Assembly: GCA_030591825.1 (NCBI GenBank)
Contig: JAUVAG010000071.1
Location: 1 to 6,470 of the forward strand
DNA from: Dethiosulfatibacter sp.
Lineage (GTDB): Bacteria > Bacillota > Clostridia > Tissierellales > Dethiosulfatibacteraceae
Length of the DNA stretch: 6,470 bases
Reading direction: 5' to 3'
The notes beneath the pieces are model-generated. The model saw only the letters and a program-made list of their open reading frames with translations, did not search any database and was not told the origin of the DNA. Every line of letters begins with the position of its first letter. Within the stretch, counting starts at the first letter, position 1. Shown here in pieces: positions 1 to 5,144 of the stretch. The translations under genes were made by a program, and so were the position numbers.

Positions 1-264
1 ACCTATTTTTTTGATTCCTGTTCCTATTTCAACAGTACCAGGCCAGTTTATTTCTAACATGAGATTTATATCTGAACTTACCAATCCAAATGTAGGGCTA
101 TGAGCTTTCATTAAATCCACTTCATGAAGAAGTTCTGTCCTACCTGTTTCCAAAAAAGTTGAAAACACTGCATTGTTAACATGTCCTTGACTATCCGTAT
201 CTCCATATCTTACCTTGTCGTATGATTTTTTGGGGTAATATTCGTACTTTAGTGTGGTTTTCAT
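1..264 (-). CDS. Acyl-CoA thioesterase, hot-dog fold (4HBT/YbgC-FadM type), 3' end outside window
   Basis: The first 88 codons of a gene that continues past base 1. The visible protein begins MKTTLKYEYYPKKSYDKVRY and carries the signature GDTDSQGHVNNAVF at residues 21-34, followed by FLETGR at 38-42. This is the N-terminal active-site segment of the 4-hydroxybenzoyl-CoA thioesterase family: strand, conserved Asp (D24 is the probable catalytic residue by comparison with YbgC), then the start of the long hot-dog helix. Family members hydrolyse acyl-CoA thioesters in the cytoplasm; the substrate cannot be told from this part. The ATG at 264-262 is preceded by AAGGAG at 279-274 with 9 nt spacing, so the start is well supported. 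It lies 170 nt beyond the MoaD-like gene and its terminator and has its own candidate promoter, so it is probably a separate transcription unit. Family assignment is firm; exact function is open. Confidence 0.85.
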   Translation of the reverse strand, partial: MKTTLKYEYYPKKSYDKVRYGDTDSQGHVNNAVFSTFLETGRTELLHEVDLMKAHSPTFGLVSSDINLMLEINWPGTVEIGTGIKKIG

Positions 265-273
265 TTTTGTTAT

Positions 274-279
274 CTCCTT
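274..279 (-). promoter_or_regulatory. Ribosome binding site of the thioesterase gene
   Basis: AAGGAG, read on the minus strand, sits 9 nt before the ATG at 264 and fixes the start of a gene whose other end is outside the window. Confidence 0.8.
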
Positions 280-283
280 TTCA

Positions 284-304
284 ATATAATGATTAAAATT
301 ATAT
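284..304. repeat. Perfect 7-7-7 inverted repeat over the thioesterase promoter
   Basis: Arms ATATAAT (284-290) and ATTATAT (298-304) are exact reverse complements around a 7-nt spacer. The right arm overlaps the -10 element and the left arm lies at the predicted transcript start, a position suited to a repressor operator. In DNA this AT-rich, a 7-bp match could arise by chance, and I recognise no known operator consensus. Confidence 0.3.
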
Positions 305-306
305 CA
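298..306 (-). promoter_or_regulatory. Extended -10 promoter of the thioesterase gene
   Basis: On the minus strand the bases read TGATATAAT, a perfect TATAAT (303-298) with the TGn extension (306-304). No good -35 hexamer is seen at 16-18 nt, which is common for extended -10 promoters. Transcription would start near base 291 and give a leader of about 27 nt containing the ribosome binding site. Confidence 0.5.
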
Positions 307-406
307 CCCTCAATCAATATCCGCACTATATTTCTAACTCACTAAACAGTTGACAAGCAAGTAGATTTATTGCGTTAGTTACACATGTATTTCTTAATCC
401 AGAAGA

Positions 407-433
407 AAAGCAGATCCTCAACGGGTCTGCTTT
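407..433 (-). terminator. Hairpin terminator of the adh-aor-moaD-like operon
   Basis: An inverted repeat 407-417 / 423-433 with a 5-nt loop begins one base past the stop codon at 437-435. Read on the minus strand it is AAAGCAGACCC, loop GTTGA, then GGATCTGCTTT followed by a pyrimidine-rich run (TCTTCT). One C-A mismatch interrupts the stem in this direction; on the plus strand the same position is a G-U pair. The T-run is imperfect, so the strength is uncertain, but the place is right for the operon end. Confidence 0.65.
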
Positions 434-434
434 C

Positions 435-677
435 TCATCCTCCCCCTGGAATACAGGGAAATAATTGAATCAAATCTTTATCATTTATTCTTTCCTCTTT
501 ATCCTTGGTCATCTTGCCGTTAATGACTATCATATGACCGTCTACTGGATCGAATCCAAGGTTGATGGTTAAGGTCCTTATAGTTGATTCCTCATCAACA
601 TCCATTGATATTCCTTCATTATCATAATCAGAATACCTTAACCTTAAAATAGAGTACAGTTTTACATTAACTTTCAT
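435..677 (-). CDS. MoaD/ThiS-family ubiquitin-like sulfur-carrier protein
   Basis: An 80-residue protein with the beta-grasp pattern of MoaD: N-terminal strand KVNVKLYSILRLRY, an acidic middle (MDVDEESTIRTL, residues 25-36), the strand MIVINGK (49-55), then DKDLIQLFPCIPGGG at the end. The terminal Gly-Gly, here GGG, is the hallmark of proteins whose C-terminus is adenylated and thiocarboxylated for sulfur transfer, as MoaD does in molybdopterin synthesis. Length is typical. It starts 5 nt after the AOR stop codon and has no strong Shine-Dalgarno sequence, which suggests translational coupling to the AOR reading frame. MoaD-like genes are often found beside AOR genes, so its likely job is supplying sulfur for the pterin cofactor of that enzyme. 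It appears intact although the AOR gene is broken. Whether it replaces or supplements a chromosomal MoaD cannot be judged here. Confidence 0.85.
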   Translation of the reverse strand: MKVNVKLYSILRLRYSDYDNEGISMDVDEESTIRTLTINLGFDPVDGHMIVINGKMTKDKEERINDKDLIQLFPCIPGGG

Positions 678-682
678 GATAC

Positions 683-1860
683 TTAAAAAGGTACGGCTCC
701 CATCATTTCCTCTTCCAAAATGTCAAACACAACATTGTTCGGTCCAAGTTCTTCTGTATACATAAATAAAGGCAGTACATCATCCTTTTCTGTAAAACCT
801 GCTATTTTGTTGAATTCCTTCTCCATTCCGATAGTCTGAGCTCCAAGTCCAAATAGCCTGTCGGGATTCCATTCTCCACCGAATTTACCGCTCATCATTT
901 CCAATAAATATCCTATGTTTTGAGGATCTGCAGTACAGAATCCTGCAAATATGCACATTCCTAGATTGTCAAAAGTAGCCATTCCAACCTGCATGGTTGT
1001 TGATAATTCTACCTGGCCTTCCTTCTTATATGGATTTACAGACTCATCTCCAAGCGTATTTCCTGCTGTATGGTCAGCTCCCATTGGAGAAGTTGCATAG
1101 GTTACTCCTGTTCCCTTCAATGCTCTCGGATCGTATGCTGCAGGGGACTGGCCCTTGACTGTAGGTATTCTTTTAACTCCCAGGTATTTTCCTGCTGTTT
1201 CTGTTCCGTCTCCAAGAAGCCTTCCAAATTGCCAATTCCACAGTTGGATCCCGCTAGACCTATTGTTTCATATTCAAATCCCGATGTTAGATCTTTGCCA
1301 TTTGCGTCATTGTAGATATTTGAGCATCCAATAACACATCCCGGATGACAGACATGTCCATTTTTCCCACCTCTTGTACTCTGTATCTTGGCAAGGTTTT
1401 CTCCACTTATATCCTCAGCCTTCTCAAAAGTACCGCTGCTGTAATTTCTTGTAGGAAGTCCTCCAAGCGCATTAACTCCATTGACCAGTACTGCCGTTCC
1501 AAGAGCAGGCATTGCCTGACCTGAAATAGGATTTGCCTTAATTCCGGCTATATAGTTTTTGACTCCATGTTTAAACTTTTCAGTATCATCATACTCTACT
1601 GGCACCTTGATTTTAACATCAAGTACTATGGCTTTTATTTTCTTGGACCCCATTAAAGAACCGAGTCCTCCCCTGGCAGCCGCTCGGCTTGGGTGACCTT
1701 CCATGTCTGTAATCTGCACTGTAGAATTCTTGTATCCTCTTTCCCCTGTATTTCCTATGGACATTATGCCTATCTTTCTTCCAAATGCCGAGTATTCCGA
1801 ACTTATATCTTCCATACTGAATAATTTCATTTTCATATTCAACCTTAATATCTTATCCAT
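683..1860 (-). pseudogene. aor: Aldehyde:ferredoxin oxidoreductase (AOR), broken by two internal deletions and a frameshift
   Basis: Intact AORs are tungsten (or molybdenum) bis-pterin [4Fe-4S] enzymes of about 600 residues that interconvert aldehydes and carboxylic acids with ferredoxin. Read from the ATG at 1860, MDKILRLNM is the normal N-terminus. It runs at once into KLFSMEDISSEYSAFGRKIG, which matches a point well over 100 residues later in relatives, so most of domain 1 is gone, in frame. Next come RGGLGSLMGSKKIKAI, the cluster cysteines CHPGCVIGC, and the stretch from GFEYETIGLAG to SNCGIGNLE. Near 1219-1226 the frame shifts: the next homologous residues, GRLLGDGTETAGKYLGVKRI, lie in the frame that then gives KGTGVTYATSPMGADHTAGN and the fourth cluster cysteine (NLGMC), ending at 683. 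About 50-55 residues are missing at the join. The first frame stops at 1117-1119. Both remaining halves are well conserved. Loss of function is inferred. Confidence 0.88.
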
Positions 1861-1865
1861 ACATT

Positions 1866-1870
1866 CCTCC
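1866..1870 (-). promoter_or_regulatory. Ribosome binding site that fixes the AOR start at 1860
   Basis: GGAGG stands 5 nt before the ATG at 1860-1858. An in-frame ATG four codons upstream (1872) overlaps this GGAGG itself and would add the atypical residues MEEC, so the downstream ATG, giving MDKILRLN as in AOR relatives, is the better start. Confidence 0.8.
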
Positions 1871-1885
1871 ATGTATTATGTAATA

Positions 1886-3058
1886 TTAAACCTTAACAGT
1901 CTCTTCCACGTTTTCATAAGCAAGTTCAAGTATTGCCATTACATCTTCTTCAGTTGCACTCCTAGGATTAAACATTGTAGATATTTCAGCTATGGCATCC
2001 TTTGCAATTGTTGGAAAAATATCTTTGTCAATGCCAAGTTCCTTTAATGATGGAATGCTGATTTCCTTAGATAACGCTTTTATTTTTTCAACTGCAACCT
2101 TTGAAGCATCTTCAGGAGATAATCCAGCAACGTCAAGATTCATTGCCAATGCAATATCTTTTGTTCTCTCAGGTACAACCTCAGCATTGAATGCCATGAC
2201 ATGAGGAAGTCCTACTGCATTTGCAACTCCATGAGGAAGTCCGCAATGTGCACTAAGTGGATGAGCAATAGAATGTACAAGTCCAAGTACAGCACTGTTG
2301 AATGCAAAGCCTGCGAGCATGCTACCAAGAAGCATGTCTGTTCTAGCCTGAATATTACTGCCGTTCAATGTTGCTTCAGCTAGGCTGTTGAATATAAGAT
2401 CAATGGCCTTAAGAGAATACACATCTGTCGGAATCATTGCTCCCTTAGAAACATAGGCTTCTATCGCATGTGTCAATGCATCCATTCCTGTAGATGCTGT
2501 GATTTTAGATGGCAATCCAACTGTCAAAAGTGGATCAGCAAGAGCAAAGGTTGCGCCTACAAACTGACCGCCTATTACCATTTTCTTGATATTTGTTGTA
2601 TCAGTTATTATACTAAATGCTGTCACTTCACTTCCAGTACCTGAAGTTGTAGGAACTGCAATTAAAGGTTTTGTTGGAAACTTAACAAGGTTGATTCCAT
2701 TATACTGGTTTATAGGAGATGGATTTGTTAGCAATATGTTTATTGCCTTGGCACAATCCATGGCACTACCTCCACCTATTGCTACCATAACATCTATATC
2801 CGCTTTTCGGGCTAATTCAGCTGCTTCTTCAACCAAAGTATCTGGAGGGTTTGGAAGAACTTTATCATACTCTATAACTGCAATACCTGCTGACTTCATC
2901 TTATCAACTATTCCATCAACAATCCCTGCTGATTTTACACCCTTGTCGTAAACACAAAATACCCTTTTGCCTCCGAGTCCTTGAACCATTTCTCCTATCC
3001 CATCTGTACAACCTTCGCCAAATGTTACAAAACTAGGAATACCAAATTGAAAATTCAT
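1886..3058 (-). CDS. Iron-containing (group III) alcohol dehydrogenase
   Basis: A 390-residue, full-length Fe-ADH, a cytoplasmic enzyme that interconverts aldehydes and primary alcohols or diols with NAD(P)H. The N-terminal dinucleotide-binding domain has VAIGGGSAMDCAK (92-104) and VPTTSGTGSEVTAFSI (135-150). The C-terminal helical domain has the metal ligands in family spacing: D193 and H197 in GMDALTHAIEAYVS, H262 in GLVHSIAHPLSAH, and H276 in GLPHGVANA. These correspond to D196, H200, H263 and H277 of E. coli FucO. H266 is also conserved. GGAGG lies 6 nt before the ATG. It is the first gene after a sigma-54-type promoter, and the AOR remnant starts 25 nt after its stop. In the complete operon it would reduce the aldehyde made by AOR, or work in the oxidative direction. 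Substrate length and cofactor preference cannot be told from sequence alone. No damage is visible. Confidence 0.95.
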   Translation of the reverse strand: MNFQFGIPSFVTFGEGCTDGIGEMVQGLGGKRVFCVYDKGVKSAGIVDGIVDKMKSAGIAVIEYDKVLPNPPDTLVEEAAELARKADIDVMVAIGGGSAMDCAKAINILLTNPSPINQYNGINLVKFPTKPLIAVPTTSGTGSEVTAFSIITDTTNIKKMVIGGQFVGATFALADPLLTVGLPSKITASTGMDALTHAIEAYVSKGAMIPTDVYSLKAIDLIFNSLAEATLNGSNIQARTDMLLGSMLAGFAFNSAVLGLVHSIAHPLSAHCGLPHGVANAVGLPHVMAFNAEVVPERTKDIALAMNLDVAGLSPEDASKVAVEKIKALSKEISIPSLKELGIDKDIFPTIAKDAIAEISTMFNPRSATEEDVMAILELAYENVEETVKV

Positions 3059-3064
3059 ATGAAA

Positions 3065-3069
3065 CCTCC
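3065..3069 (-). promoter_or_regulatory. Ribosome binding site of the alcohol dehydrogenase gene
   Basis: A full GGAGG at 6 nt spacing from the ATG at 3058. It lies about 15 nt downstream of the transcript start predicted from the sigma-54 promoter, so the leader is short and has little room for an attenuator. Confidence 0.8.
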
Positions 3070-3094
3070 ATTAGATTTATTTGATTAAATAATA

Positions 3095-3110
3095 AGCAAT
3101 TAGCATGCCA
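3095..3110 (-). promoter_or_regulatory. Sigma-54 (-24/-12) promoter of the adh-aor-moaD-like operon
   Basis: The minus strand reads TGGCATGCTAATTGCT. It has the invariant GG (3109-3108) and GC (3097-3096) separated by exactly 10 nt, and it differs from the consensus TGGCACGN4TTGCT at a single defined position (T for C). Transcription would start about 12 nt past the GC, near 3084, some 26 nt before the alcohol dehydrogenase start. A sigma-54 activator gene, now damaged, lies immediately upstream in the same orientation, which fits the usual pairing of AcoR-like regulators with metabolic operons. Confidence 0.82.
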
Positions 3111-3197
3111 ACAATCTCCATTTAACAAAAAATACTGAAAAAACACTAATATATCCAAAAAAATCGTGTGAAACCAATAAATAATTTCAGAAAACAC

Positions 3198-3227
3198 TTA
3201 TTTCATCTTCTTTTACCCTTGAAATAA
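3198..3227. repeat. Inverted repeat, candidate upstream activator site
   Basis: TTATTTCA (3198-3205) and TGAAATAA (3220-3227) are perfect 8-bp arms 14 nt apart, centred about 110 nt upstream of the -24 element. Further TGAAA/TTTCA half-sites occur at about 3184-3189 (atttca) and in the gtgtgaaacc stretch near 3166-3175. This spacing from a sigma-54 promoter is right for enhancer-like sites of a bacterial activator. The arms are AT-rich, so chance or a weak terminator for the regulator gene is also possible. Confidence 0.35.
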
Positions 3228-3251
3228 AAAAGAAATCCAACCTTTCCACAT

Positions 3252-4630
3252 TTAGGAATTGTTAAATTTCTGGCTCATAGTAACCTTTTCAATCTCAATT
3301 TTTTTTGCAAACATATCTACAAACTTCTCTGCCATAACAGGTATATCAGTTGTTCTTTCCCTAAGGGGCGGTAGCTTTAGATTTATGATATTAAGCCTGA
3401 AATACAAATCATCCCTGAAATTCCCAAGATCAGATTCCTTTAGAAGGTCCTTCTTAGTCGCTGATATTATTCTAATATCGAAGGGGATGTTTTCAAGCCC
3501 TCCAATTCTAGTTATGGTATCTGTTGATAATGCTCTCAAAAGCTTAATTTGAACATCCAAGGGCATACTCTCTATTTCATCCAAAAATAAAGTCCCACCT
3601 GAAGCAAGTTCAAATTTCCCGATTTTACCCCCTGTCAGCATAACTGCTGAAGAATACAATGAAACCTTTTTGCCCAGGTCCTTGATCCTATTGATTTCAC
3701 AATCTTCTCCAAGAATATCATCAAATCTATATAATGCTTCATTGCTTCTCTGCATGTTTTGAAGTTTCATTATCTCATCAGTTTCCTGCAAGCTAACCAT
3801 TTCTCCAATCTGCCCACCTGCTGAATCAAGTATATTTTTGGTTGTTATAATAAATGATTTTTTCTTTCCTTTGACGTTTAAAATCACTTCTTCATTGACA
3901 AGGTCTCTACCTATTGCCAGTGAATCTACATATTCCCTGTATCTATTTATCCTGTCAGCAATGGAAATTTTGTCCTTTGTTTCTATCTTAAGCATCTTAA
4001 GAACCTTATTATTATAATCTATTCTTCCTGTCTGCTTGTTATTGAAAATCACTCCATTTGGTAGATATTCAATAGATTCCATCAATGAAAAACTACAGAA
4101 AGAAAGGTTGTTAATCATATAGTTCACAGTCAAGCAGCTGTCCAAAAATTTGGAGATGCTTTCTACAAGACCTAACTCAACCACTGTTTGCTCCGTCTTG
4201 TTGCTGGAAATATTTATTGCTCCAATAACCTTCCCGTGAACATCGTGTATTGGAGCAGACGAACAGTTGAATCCATGAAGGTAATAATTGTAATGCTCGC
4301 TTCCAAATAGTTGTATTGGTTTGTTTTCCTTCAAGGCCATAGAAATTGCATTTGACCCTATGAAATCTTCGCTTGCAACTTTTATGATTATATTTTCTTC
4401 CTTGGTACTCCCGGTTATACTTTCGGGTAAAGCAAGGATTCCCTTCGTTCTTCACTTGTTAAGATAATCGATTTATCAAATCTATATGGGTCAATGTTAA
4501 GCTTAAAACTTTTTTCCCATGCACTTATTATTTCAGGTTTGACAATTTTTGGGTCTGCCTTCACCCCTTTTATCATTTTATTCCATTCCTTAAATATTTT
4601 ATCACTGTGTCTGTCATTTAAGTTTTCCAA
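3252..4630 (-). pseudogene. Sigma-54-dependent transcriptional activator (AcoR-like GAF-PAS-AAA+), inactivated by deletions
   Basis: Intact relatives have about 600-650 residues: a GAF sensor, PAS, AAA+ ATPase and Fis-type helix-turn-helix. The first frame (4630 to about 4432) has the family N-terminus IISAWEKSFKLNIDPY and ILTSEERRES. It then shifts frame, with roughly 40 residues missing, to ILALPESITGSTKEENIII. From here the frame is open to 3252 and shows the GAF end (GSNAISMALKENKPI, GSEHYN, CSSAPIHDVHGKVIGAINIS), a PAS-like segment (about LPNGVIF to MVSLQE), and an AAA+ start (YRFDDILGED). SSAVMLTG then joins GGKIGKFELASGGTLFLDEI directly. About 55 residues with Walker A (GESGTGKE) and GAFTGA are gone, in frame. 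Walker B (FLDE), ISATKKDL and FRDDLYFRLN remain. The protein ends at MSQKFNNS, without the helix-turn-helix. It could neither bind ATP nor contact sigma-54. The likely target is the promoter at 3095-3110. Confidence 0.87.
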
Positions 4631-4635
4631 AACAT

Positions 4636-4641
4636 CCTCCT
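4636..4641 (-). promoter_or_regulatory. Ribosome binding site supporting a TTG start for the regulator
   Basis: AGGAGG lies 5 nt before TTG (4630-4628), which opens the frame ENLNDRHSDKIFKEW. The ATG that overlaps the end of this site is out of frame and stops within six codons, so the rare TTG start is the supported one. Confidence 0.7.
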
Positions 4642-4716
4642 ATCAGGAACTGTAATCAGTGTCTACTGAAAAACAGCAAATCTAAAACACGGAAAGGTTA
4701 ACAATTATCAGTCCTC

Positions 4717-4851
4717 TTATTCAAATTTCCTTATGAGTTCACCGTCACAACCATCGGTAGTATCATTCTCCTTTAAATATTCCAAATTTCTCTTGATTTC
4801 AATGATTTTTTCATCTCGTCTCTTCAGTACACTTAACACTTTTATTCTCAT
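4717..4851 (-). CDS. Possible small protein of 44 residues, unknown function
   Basis: An ATG-to-TAA frame coding for a charged, probably helical peptide. It begins MRIKVLSVLKRRDEKIIEIK and continues RNLEYLKEND, then a short acidic turn TTDGCDGEL and IRKFE at the end. AAGGA stands 7 nt before the ATG. The base composition is less AT-rich than the flanking DNA, and the heptad-like spacing of I/L residues in positions 4-27 suggests an amphipathic helix or short coiled coil. There is no signal peptide or membrane segment. It lies 86 nt upstream of the regulator start in the same direction and may share its transcript. I do not recognise the family. A loose resemblance to short Spo0E-like helical-hairpin peptides was considered, but the SQxLD signature is absent. 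It could still be a chance frame. Confidence 0.45.
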   Translation of the reverse strand: MRIKVLSVLKRRDEKIIEIKRNLEYLKENDTTDGCDGELIRKFE

Positions 4852-5088
4852 TATACTATCCTTTTTGATTATATATATTTAATTTTACTCCTACAATGTC
4901 CGTATTTCAATAAATATCGCTGTTTTCATATAAAGAGATTGTAAATTTTGTATTCTTTTGATTGAATACTTATTATCAAGTTTCATCTCTAATATTCTAC
5001 TGATTAAAAGTGCCATAAAACATTAATATTACAGTTTGATCCATTATAGATTTTTTATTACTAAATCAATTTGATTATACAATTAAGC
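4852..5088. other. AT-rich intergenic region
   Basis: Between the small ORF and the terminator of the DUF3999-like gene I see no convincing gene on either strand. The stretch holds the candidate promoter at 4868-4896 and a 41-codon minus-strand open frame (4891-5016) without a ribosome binding site. The rest is very AT-rich with no structured RNA that I can recognise by eye. Confidence 0.5.
4868..4896 (-). promoter_or_regulatory. Candidate sigma-A promoter upstream of the small ORF and regulator
   Basis: The minus strand shows TTGTAG (4896-4891), a 17-nt spacer and a perfect TATAAT (4873-4868). The -35 matches the consensus at only three positions. The predicted start, near 4861, falls within the ribosome binding site of the 44-residue frame, so the promoter may serve the regulator at 4630 rather than the small ORF, or the site may be an AT-rich coincidence. 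Confidence 0.35.
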
Positions 5089-5127
5089 AAAAAAACCTTA
5101 TCACGATTACCATGATAAGATTTTTTA
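5089..5127 (-). terminator. Rho-independent terminator of the DUF3999-like gene (bidirectional)
   Basis: Arms CTTATCA (5097-5103) and TGATAAG (5113-5119) pair perfectly around a 9-nt loop and are flanked by an A-run and a T-run on both sides. On the minus strand the hairpin is followed by GTTTTTTTGC, starting 26 nt after the stop codon at 5145. The T-run on the other side would let it work for plus-strand transcripts too. GC content of the stem is low, but the symmetry and tracts are clear. Confidence 0.82.
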
Positions 5128-5144
5128 TATGCGTGCACCAATGG

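Noticed and set aside
1117..1226. Programmed ribosomal frameshift joining the two AOR frames
   Set aside because: About 50-55 conserved residues are absent at the join and no slippery heptamer with a downstream structure is evident, so a deletion explains it better than recoding.
2586..2951. 121-codon plus-strand open frame, and similar plus-strand frames at 1703-2047, 1992-2204 and 2201-2383
   Set aside because: They lie antisense to well-conserved AOR or alcohol dehydrogenase coding sequence, show no family motifs and have no ribosome binding sites.
3060..3251. Remnant of the regulator's helix-turn-helix in this intergenic stretch
   Set aside because: All three minus-strand frames after 3252 were read and none shows a Fis-type 'A..LGI.R.TLYRK' pattern.
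4177..4455. 92-codon minus-strand open frame over the regulator break
   Set aside because: It is a third frame with atypical composition (many N, R, C, Q) and overlaps clear GAF homology in the adjacent frame.
4656..4669. Short hairpin TCAGT-gtct-ACTGA before the regulator
   Set aside because: A 5-bp stem without a T-run or known operator consensus is too weak to call as terminator or operator.
4891..5016. 41-residue minus-strand ORF (MALLISRILEMKLDNKYSIK...)
   Set aside because: It has no ribosome binding site, very AT-rich codons and no recognisable motif; chance frames of this length are expected in such DNA.
5000..5016. Second sigma-54-like element, TGGCAC on the minus strand
   Set aside because: The -12 GC is missing at the required 10-nt spacing (CA instead), and no gene starts close downstream.
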